Below, piece by piece: positions 1 through 8,968 of a stretch of DNA of 64,000 bases. The translations under genes and the position numbers were made by a program. The first letter of the stretch is position 1. Every line of letters starts with the position of its first letter. The DNA is from Candidatus Jettenia caeni (GTDB lineage Bacteria > Planctomycetota > Brocadiia > Brocadiales > Brocadiaceae), in the NCBI GenBank assembly GCA_000296795.1, contig BAFH01000003.1, positions 620,401-684,400 of the forward strand, read 5' to 3'. Under the pieces are notes generated by a model. It saw nothing but the letters and a program-made list of their open reading frames with translations. It searched no databases and was not told where the DNA came from.

Positions 1-708
1 GTAAGAAAACCAGTATTGGCAATTACAAAGACAGGTCCCGATAAGAGATTCATTGGTCGAAAGATTACCTATGATATTGTTGCAAGCAATAAGGGCGATG
101 GGCCAGCAGTATCAACAAGTATTGAGGATATCATACCTGATGAGACATCGTTTGTAAGTGCGAGCGACAGAGGTTCATTAACCGGAAAAAATGTTTCATG
201 GAACTTGGGAACTTTACAACCTCAGGAGTCTAAAAAAGTAAGTGTAACACTTCGCGCTGAGAGTAAAGGAAGGGTAATAAACAGAGCAATGGTAAAGGCC
301 GTTTGTGCCGAGCCTGTCTCTGCATCGGCTATAACTGAGATCCTGGGTATTCCGGCAATTCTTCTTGAAGTAGTTGATACCCTGGACCCAATAGAGGTTA
401 ATGAAACCGAGGCATATATTATTACGGTGACTAACCAGGGTTCAGATGTTAGTACAAACATCAAAATTACATGCACGTTAGAGGACTCAATGCAATATGT
501 ATCATCAACCGGACCCACAAGGGGAATCGTAGAAGGGAAAGAGGTAAGTTTTGGTCCACTACCAACATTAGCCCCGAAAGCGCAAGCAAGCTGGAAGGTT
601 ATTATCAAAGCACTGAATCCCGGAGATGTTCGGTTTAAGGTCAGCATGATTGAGGATTGTCTTGCCAGACCAGTTGAAGAGACGGAAGCAACGAATTTTT
701 ATAAATAG
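1..708 (+). CDS. DUF11-repeat cell-surface protein, C-terminal part
   Basis: The reading frame is open from base 1, so this is the 3' end of a gene that starts upstream of the window. The visible 235 residues hold two consecutive DUF11-like beta-sandwich repeats, roughly residues 5-100 and 110-215. Each has the typical pattern of an N-terminal I-T-Y or A-Y-I-I-T-V strand, N-x-G-D/S (ASNKGDGPA, VTNQGSDVS) and a G-x-L-x-P or P-x-L-A-P turn before the last strands. Such repeats are extracellular structural modules of large surface or secreted proteins in planctomycetes and other bacteria. No catalytic residues are visible. There is no C-terminal anchor; the protein simply ends after the second repeat. 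A TTG at base 16 is only an apparent start. Confidence 0.8.
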   Translation, partial: VRKPVLAITKTGPDKRFIGRKITYDIVASNKGDGPAVSTSIEDIIPDETSFVSASDRGSLTGKNVSWNLGTLQPQESKKVSVTLRAESKGRVINRAMVKAVCAEPVSASAITEILGIPAILLEVVDTLDPIEVNETEAYIITVTNQGSDVSTNIKITCTLEDSMQYVSSTGPTRGIVEGKEVSFGPLPTLAPKAQASWKVIIKALNPGDVRFKVSMIEDCLARPVEETEATNFYK

Positions 709-800
709 TTTTTGCTGTGCATAAAAATAGCTTTTTGAATTTTCTTTATTCCCAAATGCTTGTATTTAGTCTTCTTGCGGGCTCAATTTTGCAAATTGGC

Positions 801-1281
801 GTGCCCAGCGAAGGGTAGTGCTTACTAACGGGTGAAAGACCTGTCATGGTAAAAGCCAGAAGCCATGTAGCCAGGATGGCAGGGGGTGAGGGAAACGTTA
901 CCTTCTGAAGCCCATCGACAAAGGCCGCTCTAAGGCGGGTGAGCAACTCTCCGGGTTGTAACGAATGCGAACGGAGAAGTAGCCTCGTAACAAATGAGAA
1001 CCACTGGCCGAGCCTGTCAATGTGAGGTGAAGGCAAGATTCTTATCCAGGAACTGGCAATAAGGGAGAAGGACAGAGAGAAAGAAGGACGTGAGGAATTT
1101 CTGGAAGAGATAAGGCAGGAACTTCTCCAACGGTGGATAATGCCTTGTTGAGAAGAGAGCAGGAAAGCCGTATGAGGGAAAACCTCACGTACGGTTTGAC
1201 GAGAAGATACTGGAAATAGGGTATGGTTGTGATCATGTGACACTCTCAGAGGAAACGGAGAGAAACGGGGAACACAAACCT
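801..1281 (+). mobile_element. Internally deleted group II intron (ORF-less derivative)
   Basis: This stretch matches the full-length intron at 22135-24100 at both ends. It begins with the same GTGCCC 5' end and the same ribozyme 5' domains (801-1080). It then jumps from about 45 bases of reverse-transcriptase sequence (about 1090-1135, the segment coding EFLEEIRQELLQ) straight to the 3' ribozyme part. Domain V is intact at about 1166-1197 (AGCCGTATGAG, GAAA-type loop, paired 3' arm ending TACGGTTT). Similarity to the full copy ends near 1281. The bases just before the 5' end (AAATTGGC) match those before the full copy (AAATTGGC), consistent with insertion at a similar exon sequence. About 1.3 kb of coding sequence is missing, so it makes no protein. 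Whether it still splices in trans is unknown. The apparent minus-strand reading frames here are shadows. Confidence 0.85.
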
Positions 1282-1342
1282 TTGCAAGGATTTTGAGACA
1301 GCGCAAAAAGTATGACTATTTTTAGTTACAATACAATAATTC

Positions 1343-2314
1343 TTACTTATCAGCCAGTTGTTCAACACCTATCCGGATTTCTCCCCCTACAACTTTGCCA
1401 TTCGGTTCTTTAACAGAAATATTTTGCCTTAATTGAGGAATAAACGAGGTTCCGTTCCTGGTTATTTCTTCTCTCGTATTCTTGTACGTGATCTTCATTA
1501 AGATATGGTATTTTAACTTTGTTCTTTGCTCCGTAGATAAGATGATATCTTCTAAATTGCTCATAACCTTTGATTTGTCCCATAAAAAAACAAAATCCTG
1601 AGAAGAAGAAAATTCTTTATCTAAGGTATCTAAGAGTTCCTCACATTCATCGATAAACTTGGCTTCTTTTAGCAGGGAAGGATCTATAACTATATGTATC
1701 TCATCCCATTCCTCATTGATTACTTTAGATTCAATTTTCAAAGATTGCTTAATCTCATGCGTCTTTAAAAATGTTACTGTATAAGGCTCGAATAGCTCAG
1801 CCTCCGGGCATGAGAAAAGGCTGGTTTTCAACTGTGGTTGTCTGCCATAAAGAAGACCAGCTTCGATTTGGCCAATAGCTTTAGCCTTAAGTTCAAAAAG
1901 ATAACTTTTGTTTCTTTCTATGAGTCTTGCCTGATCGATAAAAAGATATCCGTGTATTAATGGGTCCCGATGTTTAATTCCCAATCTCAATATATAAGAG
2001 CCAGGCAATCCGTTAACCTCCTGTGCCCGGAAAGCTATATACAGCTCATTCCGATCATTCCTGTCTTCTGTGTTTTTGATTTCATCGATACGGATAAATT
2101 GCTCGTCTCCATGCTGTATCAGATCTGTAGCATCCTCCTTAATCCCTTGTTTACGAATACATCTCCAGATTTCATACGTAACGACAAGAGAAGCGTTCTT
2201 CAGGGTAATTTCCTGCTCTTTGAGCTGAGAACTATCGTTTGCTTCAATAGTTACGCAACTACCCAGTACCATAAAACATATTATGATGTAACAATATCTT
2301 GTTCTTACATTCAC
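1343..2314 (-). CDS. Putative lipoprotein of unknown function
   Basis: The 323-residue product starts with a short basic stretch, a hydrophobic core (YIIICFMVLG) and a lipobox-like LGSC, with cysteine at residue 20. This predicts a lipoprotein exported by Sec and processed by signal peptidase II. I do not recognise the mature domain. It looks soluble, mixed alpha/beta, and is rich in charged residues, with no repeated motif or obvious catalytic signature. It lies just downstream of the M20 peptidase gene on the same strand (gap 16 bases), so the two may be co-transcribed. Its 3' end abuts the deleted intron. Confidence 0.6.
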   Translation of the reverse strand: MNVRTRYCYIIICFMVLGSCVTIEANDSSQLKEQEITLKNASLVVTYEIWRCIRKQGIKEDATDLIQHGDEQFIRIDEIKNTEDRNDRNELYIAFRAQEVNGLPGSYILRLGIKHRDPLIHGYLFIDQARLIERNKSYLFELKAKAIGQIEAGLLYGRQPQLKTSLFSCPEAELFEPYTVTFLKTHEIKQSLKIESKVINEEWDEIHIVIDPSLLKEAKFIDECEELLDTLDKEFSSSQDFVFLWDKSKVMSNLEDIILSTEQRTKLKYHILMKITYKNTREEITRNGTSFIPQLRQNISVKEPNGKVVGGEIRIGVEQLADK

Positions 2315-2330
2315 GAGGTATCTGATAATT

Positions 2331-3539
2331 TTATTGAGCTAATATATCAAGGGAAATTAAGGCCATAATTTTTGCAAAGTCAACCAATTCTTTAATATCA
2401 ATTGATTCATTTGTAGCATGTGCTTCGGCCACATCGCCGGGTCCAAATCCAACAGCTATTATACCTTTTTGGATAAGCTGTTTTGTTACAGTTGCGCCAG
2501 ATAATCCTTTTGGTTGTGGACGAGTACCTAAAATGGATTGCGCATGTTTTGAGATTAATTCCACGAGTAAATTATCGGTGGGGACAGCAGTGGGAGGTTG
2601 ATCAGAAATGATTTTTACATCAAATCGTGCAGGGCATAGCGCCTCAACTTCCTTCATAATATTTTTTATATCGTTCACAACAGTGTCTGATGAATCGCCG
2701 GGTAAATAGCGAATATCCAGTTGTACTTTACAGAGAGCAGGCACGATATTAGGCGCTGTTCCACTATGGATAGAGCCAAGATTCAAAGTAGGTGGAGAGT
2801 GGAGTGGATGCGAGGTTTGTCTGAACTTTAATTGTTTTATCCTATCGAGCAAGATGATCATGTTCCATATCGCATTTATCCCCATCTCTGGTCTTGAACC
2901 ATGCGCCTGCTTACCATGGGAGACGATCTCCAAGAACAACGTGCCTTTTTCAGTTACATCGATTATCTGCATATTATGTGCGACATCGGGAATGATAGCA
3001 AAGTCCGCGCTAATGCCACATTCGTTCAATAAATATTCCAGTCCTAACGCAGAACCTCGTTCCTCATCAGCAACGCCGATCAATAAGAACCGGCCTTTCA
3101 GTTTAGATTCGTTCTCTTTAAGAAATCGTGCAACAGCCATCATGGCGGCCATCTGCCCTTTATTATCAGAGGCTCCCCTGCCGTAGATTCGTCCGTTTTC
3201 TATCCATGCTTCAAAGGGATCCCTCTTCCAATCATCGCCGGCTGGCACAACATCTAAATGACATGCAACAAGTAAAGTAGGGATAGATGATGTGATTTCC
3301 TTACGACCTATGTATCCAATGATGTTTGCTCGGTGTTTTACCTTTTCAAAAATGGTATATGGGATTTGTAATGATTTAAAAAAATCCTCAATAACTTCAA
3401 CAGCGAGGGCTTCATTCCCGGGAGGATTTTCGGTTTTCTTATTGATTAATTTAACGGCGAGTTCAACGATCTTATTTTCCTCATTTTGCATGTATTCCTT
3501 CACATAATTTATAGAATTATTTGAAGCATATTTTCCCAT
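2331..3539 (-). CDS. M20-family zinc peptidase/deacylase (ArgE/DapE family)
   Basis: The 402-residue product has the M20 signature: an H-x-D metal-binding motif in ACHLDVVPAG near residue 90, the G-R-G-A-S-D-N-K-G motif around 115-125, the general base/metal pair in ADEERGS near 155-160, and a late metal histidine in AEAHATNE. A central dimerisation domain (KQAHGSRPE) interrupts the catalytic domain, as in acetylornithine deacetylase and succinyl-diaminopimelate desuccinylase. Length fits the family. The exact substrate (peptide, N-acyl amino acid, N-acetylornithine) cannot be told from sequence. The chosen ATG has AGAGGA about eight bases upstream; a second ATG at codon 17 is possible. The enzyme is predicted to be cytoplasmic. 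Confidence 0.88.
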   Translation of the reverse strand: MGKYASNNSINYVKEYMQNEENKIVELAVKLINKKTENPPGNEALAVEVIEDFFKSLQIPYTIFEKVKHRANIIGYIGRKEITSSIPTLLVACHLDVVPAGDDWKRDPFEAWIENGRIYGRGASDNKGQMAAMMAVARFLKENESKLKGRFLLIGVADEERGSALGLEYLLNECGISADFAIIPDVAHNMQIIDVTEKGTLFLEIVSHGKQAHGSRPEMGINAIWNMIILLDRIKQLKFRQTSHPLHSPPTLNLGSIHSGTAPNIVPALCKVQLDIRYLPGDSSDTVVNDIKNIMKEVEALCPARFDVKIISDQPPTAVPTDNLLVELISKHAQSILGTRPQPKGLSGATVTKQLIQKGIIAVGFGPGDVAEAHATNESIDIKELVDFAKIMALISLDILAQ

Positions 3540-3602
3540 AACAGTATTTCCTCTGGTAATAGTAGACTTTAAGGATTTTAAAATGTTGTAGTGTAAACAG
3601 AA

Positions 3603-3764
3603 TTATTCAAGCTTATCAAATAAGTTTTTCTTTGATTCACAGATTGGGCATACCCAGTCCGCTGGTAAATTCTCAAATTCTGTTCCGGACTTGATGTCTT
3701 TCTTTGGATCTCCCCTTTTAGGGTCATAGGTGTAACGGCATATTATGCATTCTGCTTTTGACAT
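3603..3764 (-). CDS. Rubredoxin
   Basis: This is a small one-iron electron carrier of 53 residues. It has cysteine pairs C6-x2-C9 (ECIIC) and C39-x2-C42 (WVCPIC) and the conserved core Y-x-Y-D-P, G-D-P and L-P-x-D-W. I chose the internal ATG at 3764 rather than the upstream one at 3803. It gives the standard rubredoxin length of 52-54 residues, and the upstream 13 residues (basic, uncharged mix) match nothing in the family. The second knuckle reads CPICES instead of the usual CPxCGxxK; the cysteine ligands are intact. It probably serves oxygen/peroxide detoxification or another electron-transfer chain in an anaerobe. No partner oxidoreductase sits next to it. Confidence 0.9.
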   Translation of the reverse strand: MSKAECIICRYTYDPKRGDPKKDIKSGTEFENLPADWVCPICESKKNLFDKLE

Positions 3765-4156
3765 ATTTCTTGTTCTCTGGATCATTTGAATTTGGGATTT
3801 CAATATGTTGTACCGGTCAGGGACATTGTTCTCTACACATAGTTAATACAGTACGGTTATATTGATAACCGTATTACAATGTAAAAAACTTCCTTTTGCA
3901 AGCTTTTTATACCCGCCATATATCTTTGTATAGACTTACATATGAGATAACAGTAATCATTGCAAATGAAAGAGATATGAGAAAAAGTATGAAGAAATTT
4001 ATAAAATTTGTGTTTGACAAGTATCAGCAAATAAAGGACTATAAAGGTAATAGATGAAAATGATGGAAAAAAGAGGTAATTCCTTTGGCCTTGCCTTTGA
4101 GTAAGCTATACACGATATTTCGTGTGGATGTATAAAAGAAGATTATATGAATAAGC
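3765..4156. other. Intergenic region, AT-rich
   Basis: No coding signal was found here. The stretch is AT-rich. A TTGACA at 4014-4019 is followed by TATAAA at 4040-4045, but the 20-base spacer is too long for a confident promoter. The hypothetical gene at 4157 begins shortly after. Confidence 0.4.
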
Positions 4157-4705
4157 GTGAGCCGACAAATTATGGATTTTAAGAAATATAAATTAGGGGA
4201 AAAGAGTAGATCATTACGTGACACTATAAAGGGTCTCATAAAGGGAGAATTCTGTTTAAGCGAGAATTTCCTCAATAAGTGCATGAAAGACTTTACACAA
4301 GTTCAGTCAATTAAATTGCTCAATGGATATTTCATACTAAACGTGTCAAATATTGAAGCTGTACTTAACTACGATTCATGTGAATTCAATGAAAATACAA
4401 GATCGGTAACATTTAAAGTACTTAATCTTAAGCCGTTTTATTATAAACCGTTTCTGAATCTTATTCACTTGAAATTTCCATTCCTGAAGTTTGATAAAGA
4501 TGCGGAAAAGACAAGATTGCTTACTTGCCACTTAAATAAAATCCCTGCGCTTAAGGATAACAAGATTGTAAATAGTCGTTATTTATCATATCTTACCGTA
4601 AAATATATAAAATGCACAGAGGGTAAGGTTGCTGTGAAGTTGAAGATACCATTAAAGGCTTTGAAAGATAAGCTATTTAAGGATTCTGTACCAAAATCTA
4701 ACTAA
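4157..4705 (+). CDS. Hypothetical protein, lysine-rich
   Basis: The frame encodes up to 182 residues from a GTG start; an ATG five codons in (4172) is an alternative. I do not recognise the family. The protein is basic (many lysines) and has no signal peptide or membrane helix. It alternates short hydrophobic beta-like strands (GYFILNVSNIEAVL, RSVTFKVLNL, YLTVKYIKC, KVAVKLKIPL), suggesting an all-beta or alpha/beta lipid- or ligand-binding fold. That structural reading is only inference. It stands alone between divergently oriented neighbours. Confidence 0.5.
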   Translation: MSRQIMDFKKYKLGEKSRSLRDTIKGLIKGEFCLSENFLNKCMKDFTQVQSIKLLNGYFILNVSNIEAVLNYDSCEFNENTRSVTFKVLNLKPFYYKPFLNLIHLKFPFLKFDKDAEKTRLLTCHLNKIPALKDNKIVNSRYLSYLTVKYIKCTEGKVAVKLKIPLKALKDKLFKDSVPKSN

Positions 4706-4851
4706 CGACTTTTGTCGTGAAGAAAGTAAATAATCATGGAAAAAACACATGGAGTCTATTACAGGTTGAGTTATAAGTTCTCAATCTAAAGAGAAACAAA
4801 CTAACGCAATTGTATAGGAATTTTCATTAAGCGGGTTTGCGGTAGGGTGGG

Positions 4852-5904
4852 TTAAGCGATAGCGAATCCACCTTTTCTCTGATCATGAGGTTCTATAATG
4901 ACTTTTATGGAATCCTTTGCCTCGGCAACCAGTTTAAAGCCTGTAGCTGTTTCGGAAAGACCTAGCCTATGGGTAATTAAGTCTCGTACTGCTACCCTGC
5001 CTGCACGGATTAGTTCAATGGCTGTAGCCATATCATCCGGTGGCCCGGCATAAGACATGACAAGAGAGTTACAATTACGCCAGAGGTCCCAAAGGTTTAC
5101 GGGAGTTGAGACATTTGGTTCTGTTGGGGCAAAAAAAAGAATCGTCCCGCCCCGTTCCACAGAGTTTAATGCCTGTCCTATGGCTGCAGTGGCCCCTGTA
5201 CATACGACAACCAAGTCAGCCAGGCGTCCGTTATTGGTTTTACGCAGATAGGCGGGAACATCTTCTTTTGCGTGAATTACATGGTCAGCTCCGGATTGTT
5301 GTGCCATTCTTAAGCGATATTCAGTAATATCAACCGCAAAAATTTGTCCGGCCCCCAGCGCGCGTGCTAATTGAATGTGAAGGAGTCCGGATATGCCGCT
5401 GCCGATAACGAGCACACTTTGTCCTGCACGTAATTTTGCCTTCCTTTGCCCAAGGAGGGTGCAGGCTAAAGGCTCAACAAAGGTTCCTTCCTCAAAAGAA
5501 ACCTCATCCGGCAAAACAAAGGTACCCCGATCAACATTGATGTGCGGAATACGAATATATTCGGAAAAACCACCAGGATAAAAATTTGTAGTGCGCAAGG
5601 TATCACATACCGAATAATGGCCATTCAGGCAGTAATGACACGTATTGCAGGGGACATGATGAGCCACGGTTACCCGATCACCTACTTTATAATGCTTCAC
5701 TCCTTCTCCAACGGACACTACTTCACCGGCAATTTCATGTCCCAGTACGAGAGGTGCCTTTTTAATACGGTACCATTCCATTACATCACTTCCGCAAATA
5801 CCACTGGCTATTACCTTTACTAATAATTCACCCGGTCCAATGTGAGGGGTTTGCATCTCTTCAATTCGAACATCTCTGTTGTTGTAATACATTGCTACGC
5901 GCAT
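4852..5904 (-). CDS. Zinc-dependent medium-chain alcohol dehydrogenase
   Basis: The 350-residue product is a medium-chain dehydrogenase/reductase. The N-terminal GroES-like domain carries the catalytic-zinc cysteine (ICGSDVMEW, about residue 37), GHE (about 56-58) and the structural-zinc cluster of four cysteines (CNTC, C, C, residues about 86-105). The Rossmann NAD(P) domain shows VIGSGISGLLHIQLARALGA near 168-187. It oxidises an alcohol or polyol with NAD(P)+. The closest well-known relatives are sorbitol, threonine and butanediol dehydrogenases, but the substrate is not determinable. The length is typical. The gene stands alone. The downstream side (about 4836-4864) holds a fragment of the dispersed GGTGGATT-type repeat that overlaps the stop region. 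Confidence 0.85.
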   Translation of the reverse strand: MRVAMYYNNRDVRIEEMQTPHIGPGELLVKVIASGICGSDVMEWYRIKKAPLVLGHEIAGEVVSVGEGVKHYKVGDRVTVAHHVPCNTCHYCLNGHYSVCDTLRTTNFYPGGFSEYIRIPHINVDRGTFVLPDEVSFEEGTFVEPLACTLLGQRKAKLRAGQSVLVIGSGISGLLHIQLARALGAGQIFAVDITEYRLRMAQQSGADHVIHAKEDVPAYLRKTNNGRLADLVVVCTGATAAIGQALNSVERGGTILFFAPTEPNVSTPVNLWDLWRNCNSLVMSYAGPPDDMATAIELIRAGRVAVRDLITHRLGLSETATGFKLVAEAKDSIKVIIEPHDQRKGGFAIA

Positions 5905-6270
5905 AGTGTTTCCCTTTAATCTCCAATCTGATTAAATCTGAATTCTCGGACAGCCTGTAAAGCCTTGCCCTACGGTTTTATAAAAAACAAAAGTCGCCAA
6001 AGACCTAATTTAATGCATAGGAAATTCAAACAAAGAGTTCCTCCCCCTTGATGGGGGAGGTTAGGTGGGGGTGGACAAGCAAGCAGAGCACCCTCCCTTA
6101 GTCCCTCCCATCAAGGGAGGGAAAAATTTGTAGGTAAGTCGCCGAAGGCTCAATTAAATTAATAGATTATATTAGTGAACAATGACAATGAGCAGTATCA
6201 GTAAGCAACATCTTAACCGGCACTATCCAGTGATGCTTACCAGACTTTCTCATACTTTATAAGATATTCA
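5905..6270. repeat. Intergenic repeats: MITE-like right end and composite repeat
   Basis: At 5942-5957 lies a solitary copy of the 16-bp terminal sequence ATTCTCGGACAGCCTG, followed by TAAA and GCCTTGCCCTAC. This is the right end of the element found complete at 31065-31182 and 33530-33646. It is followed by pieces of the dispersed repeat (AAAGTCGCC, ATAGGAAATTCAAA) and a CT/GA-rich imperfect palindrome at about 6040-6125 (CCTCCCCCTTGATGGGGGAGG and CCCATCAAGGGAGGG). No gene was seen here. Confidence 0.6.
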
Positions 6271-7065
6271 CTATTTCTTTTTATTCTTCTCTGCATTAAA
6301 GATGTCATTTGCTTGTTTTGCCGTTGCATTCTCGTGGATGATAGCGCGTAAAGCCTTGATCATGGCTACGGGGTACTCATTTTGCCAGATATTCCTTCCT
6401 AAATTCACACCAATAGATCCCTTTTGCATCCCATCATGAACAAACTCAAATACCTCAAGGTCTGAGTTTACTTTTGGTCCACCTGCCATGACGACAGGTA
6501 CAGGGCATCCATTCGTAACTTTTTCAAAATTCTCGCACCAGTAAGTTTTTACGACCCGGGCGCCCAATTCTGCTGCAATACGGCAACAGAGCGCGAGGTA
6601 ACGGGCGTCACGCTTTTCCATTTCTCTTCCAACAGCCGTAACTGCCATTACGGGAATACCATACCTTTCCGCTTCGTTTACTAATGTTGATAGATTTAAC
6701 AAGGTTTGGTGTTCATATTTACTGCCGATAAAGACGGAAATACCTAAACCAGAGGCGTTTAAACGAACAGCCTCTTCTAGGGAAGTGGTAAGACTTTCGT
6801 TCGCCAGGTCTTCACCAACCATGCTTGTGCATCCGGATACTCTAAGGATAATGGGTTTGCTATTTACCGGATCTATGCACGAACGTAATACCCCGCGGGT
6901 GCAAAAAAGGGCATCGCTGTATTCAAGAATGGGTTGAATAGTCTTGCCCGGCTTTTCCAGGTTAGTAGTGGGACCCTGGAAATATCCATGGTCAATTGGT
7001 AAAAACATACATCGGCCGTTTGGTTTTATAAGTTGAGATAAGCGATTCTTCATTCCCCAAGGCAT
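6271..7065 (-). CDS. lsrF: LsrF-like class I aldolase/thiolase
   Basis: The 264-residue product belongs to the DeoC/LacD/FBP-aldolase-class-I group. It is strikingly like LsrF, the autoinducer-2 degradation thiolase acting on 3-hydroxy-5-phosphonooxypentane-2,4-dione. Shared signatures include the N-terminal W/G-M-K/Q-N/S-R-L-S, DHGYFQGPT near residue 25, FCTRGVLRS, the TYW/Y strand with the Schiff-base lysine (VVKTYW), GCPVPVVMAGG and VNLGRNIWQNE for phosphate binding. No other lsr genes (transporter, kinase, repressor) are nearby, so the biological substrate may differ from AI-2. The enzyme is cytoplasmic and TIM-barrel shaped. It lies directly downstream of the small cysteine-rich gene on the same strand. 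Confidence 0.85.
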   Translation of the reverse strand: MPWGMKNRLSQLIKPNGRCMFLPIDHGYFQGPTTNLEKPGKTIQPILEYSDALFCTRGVLRSCIDPVNSKPIILRVSGCTSMVGEDLANESLTTSLEEAVRLNASGLGISVFIGSKYEHQTLLNLSTLVNEAERYGIPVMAVTAVGREMEKRDARYLALCCRIAAELGARVVKTYWCENFEKVTNGCPVPVVMAGGPKVNSDLEVFEFVHDGMQKGSIGVNLGRNIWQNEYPVAMIKALRAIIHENATAKQANDIFNAEKNKKK

Positions 7066-7081
7066 TGTTTTATTCCTCCCT

Positions 7082-7318
7082 TTAACAGTGTGAACAATTT
7101 TTATGTGACTTTTCAGGTCTCACAATTAAATATCCTTTTCCTATCAGCCAATGATGGAACTGATAGGTGGTATATTTGCAATGTGTTTTACAAATATCCC
7201 TGATCTTTTCATATTCAGAAGAACCTTCCTTTTGTGCATTCAGGTCCATTTGCACTGAACATTTTATATCATTACAGAATTCCCGCCGTTTATAATCTAC
7301 ATATCCTTTGATTGACAT
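7082..7318 (-). CDS. Small conserved cysteine-rich protein
   Basis: This 78-80 residue protein has seven cysteines in a pattern C-x4-C, C-x3-C and a C-terminal CSHC. That suggests a metal or Fe-S site, but I know no characterised homologue. It contains the motif YTTYQFHHWLIGKGYLIVRPE. I place the start at the second ATG (7318) because AAGGA then sits seven bases upstream; the ATG at 7324 has its Shine-Dalgarno sequence too close. The gene is 16 bases upstream of the LsrF-like gene and probably co-transcribed with it. Its role is unknown. Confidence 0.65.
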   Translation of the reverse strand: MSIKGYVDYKRREFCNDIKCSVQMDLNAQKEGSSEYEKIRDICKTHCKYTTYQFHHWLIGKGYLIVRPEKSHKNCSHC

Positions 7319-7395
7319 AGGCATATCCTTTACAGAGGAGAACTAAGAAAAAAATACAGGTAACAAAAAGTACTGGTGTATCAAGTAAAAATTTA

Positions 7396-8169
7396 CTAAG
7401 TGTTAGAATTACTATTTCTCTCAATATCTTTTTGTATCAGTTTTGAAAGGGTGATAGCGTTATTTACTGCATAGCCAGCCTCGTCATTGTTAAAGTAGAC
7501 AAATACATCTTTCCCTTCTTTCAACCATGCTTTTATTCTTTTGGAATCAGTTTGTAGTTCATCATCGGAATAGCAGTTCTTATGAGAATATTGCTTTGCC
7601 CTGTGATGCCGGAGGTACACAAAATCAGTTACTATAGGGGTGTGTCCGGTAAATTTCGGAAAATCAGCAATACATACGGCTATATGAGCATTCTCCAATA
7701 TACGATACACATCCTCACAAAACCAACTCTCATTCCGAAATTCAAATACAAAGGGGATGGTACTCAATTTTCTCAATAATGATACAAAATTGAATAACCT
7801 ATCGATATGTATCGTGAACGTAGGCGGCAATTGCCATAATACTATTGATAATTTTTCTTTGAGAAACTTCGCTCTACCTAAAAATAATTTTAATGACGCT
7901 TCTACTTCATTGAGTCTTTTAATATGGGTAATAAACCGGCTTCCTTTTACTGCAAATGAAAAATCATCCGGTGTTTGCCGATACCAGTTTTTGAAGGCAT
8001 TTTCTGAAGGCAAGCGATAAAAGGAGACATTCAATTCCACACTTTTAAGAAATTGTGAATAATATTCCAGCCACTTGCTTTTAGATAGTTCCCCTGGATA
8101 AAATACTCCATCCCCCCAGTGTTTATAAGTAAAGCCACTGGTACCTATACATGCCTTGCCTTTCTTCAT
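7396..8169 (-). CDS. DUF72 (YecE-like) family protein
   Basis: The 257-residue protein has the DUF72 hallmarks: an N-terminal IGTSGFTYKHW, a FYPG motif, the VELNVSFYRLP strand, FSFAVKGSRFITHIKRL, FEFRNESWF and a late VYFNNDEAGYAVNNA. The fold is a TIM barrel. The biochemical function of the family is unknown, although it is widespread in bacteria and archaea. The length is typical. The next genes on the strand are cysE and cysK, about 65 bases away; an operon is possible but not shown. Confidence 0.88.
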   Translation of the reverse strand: MKKGKACIGTSGFTYKHWGDGVFYPGELSKSKWLEYYSQFLKSVELNVSFYRLPSENAFKNWYRQTPDDFSFAVKGSRFITHIKRLNEVEASLKLFLGRAKFLKEKLSIVLWQLPPTFTIHIDRLFNFVSLLRKLSTIPFVFEFRNESWFCEDVYRILENAHIAVCIADFPKFTGHTPIVTDFVYLRHHRAKQYSHKNCYSDDELQTDSKRIKAWLKEGKDVFVYFNNDEAGYAVNNAITLSKLIQKDIERNSNSNT

Positions 8170-8233
8170 ACATCAAAAATTATCAAATCGTAATTTTTTA
8201 TTACAGAATTGTCAAGATTGAACGGATAACGTG

Positions 8234-8968
8234 TTATATTCCTTCCCCGTCTTTATAATTTTTCATAAATATAGTCATCAGTTTTGATTCTGTTTCAGAA
8301 ACGTAATCGTCTTCTTTTATCGAAATATGTAAATTTTCTTCCAGTTTTTTTATCCGTTCTTTGAGTTTGCGGTTTTCAACCAATACGATTTTAAGCGCCT
8401 CGGCGATAGGGTCTGGCAATTGTCCATGGTCTAATGCTGCATCATGTTCTTTCTTTTTCTGTTCAATAATTCTCCCTGGTACCCCGACCACAGTCGAATA
8501 CGGTGGTACATTTTTAACAACAACAGAGCCCGATCCGATACGTACATGATCTCCCACCGTTATATTGCCCAATATACACGCATTTGAGCCTACGATAACT
8601 TTTTTCCCCAGTTCCGGATGCCTTTTTGTCTTTTCTGTAGTTGTACCTCCGAGGACAACTCCTTTATAGATAAGACACCCATCTCCAACTACTGCAGTTT
8701 CACCAATAACCACGCCCATACCGTGATCGATAAATACACCATGTCCGATTGTGGCGGCCGGGTGTATTTCAACTCCTGTTAAGAATCTGCTGATATGAGA
8801 GATAAAACGGGATAATACAATCCATTTTTTTCCCCAAAGATAATGCGATATTCGATACAGCCATAAGGCATGTACGCCTGGGTAGCATAAAACTACTTCA
8901 AGCTTGCTTCTTGCGGCCGGATCATTTTGGAAGGCAGCATTAATGTCCTCTTTCATGCGATTGAACAT
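8234..8968 (-). CDS. cysE: Serine O-acetyltransferase
   Basis: The 244-residue enzyme acetylates L-serine with acetyl-CoA to give O-acetylserine, the first step of cysteine synthesis. The N-terminal helical domain carries the conserved RISHYLW and [23 protein letters not shown], which includes the catalytic Asp-His region. The left-handed beta-helix follows, with hexapeptide turns ([42 protein letters not shown]) and V-G-V-P-G-R. A C-terminal tail of about 60 residues ([22 protein letters not shown]) looks like a coiled coil and is longer than in the minimal enzyme. The start codon overlaps the cysK stop by one base (TAATG), which indicates translational coupling. Confidence 0.93.
   Translation of the reverse strand: MFNRMKEDINAAFQNDPAARSKLEVVLCYPGVHALWLYRISHYLWGKKWIVLSRFISHISRFLTGVEIHPAATIGHGVFIDHGMGVVIGETAVVGDGCLIYKGVVLGGTTTEKTKRHPELGKKVIVGSNACILGNITVGDHVRIGSGSVVVKNVPPYSTVVGVPGRIIEQKKKEHDAALDHGQLPDPIAEALKIVLVENRKLKERIKKLEENLHISIKEDDYVSETESKLMTIFMKNYKDGEGI

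Noticed and set aside
746-1306. Minus-strand frame of 186 residues
   Set aside because: It lies entirely antisense to the deleted group II intron; its codon pattern is a shadow of ribozyme sequence.
4014-4045. Promoter TTGACA-TATAAA before the hypothetical gene
   Set aside because: The 20-base spacer is too long to support it with confidence.
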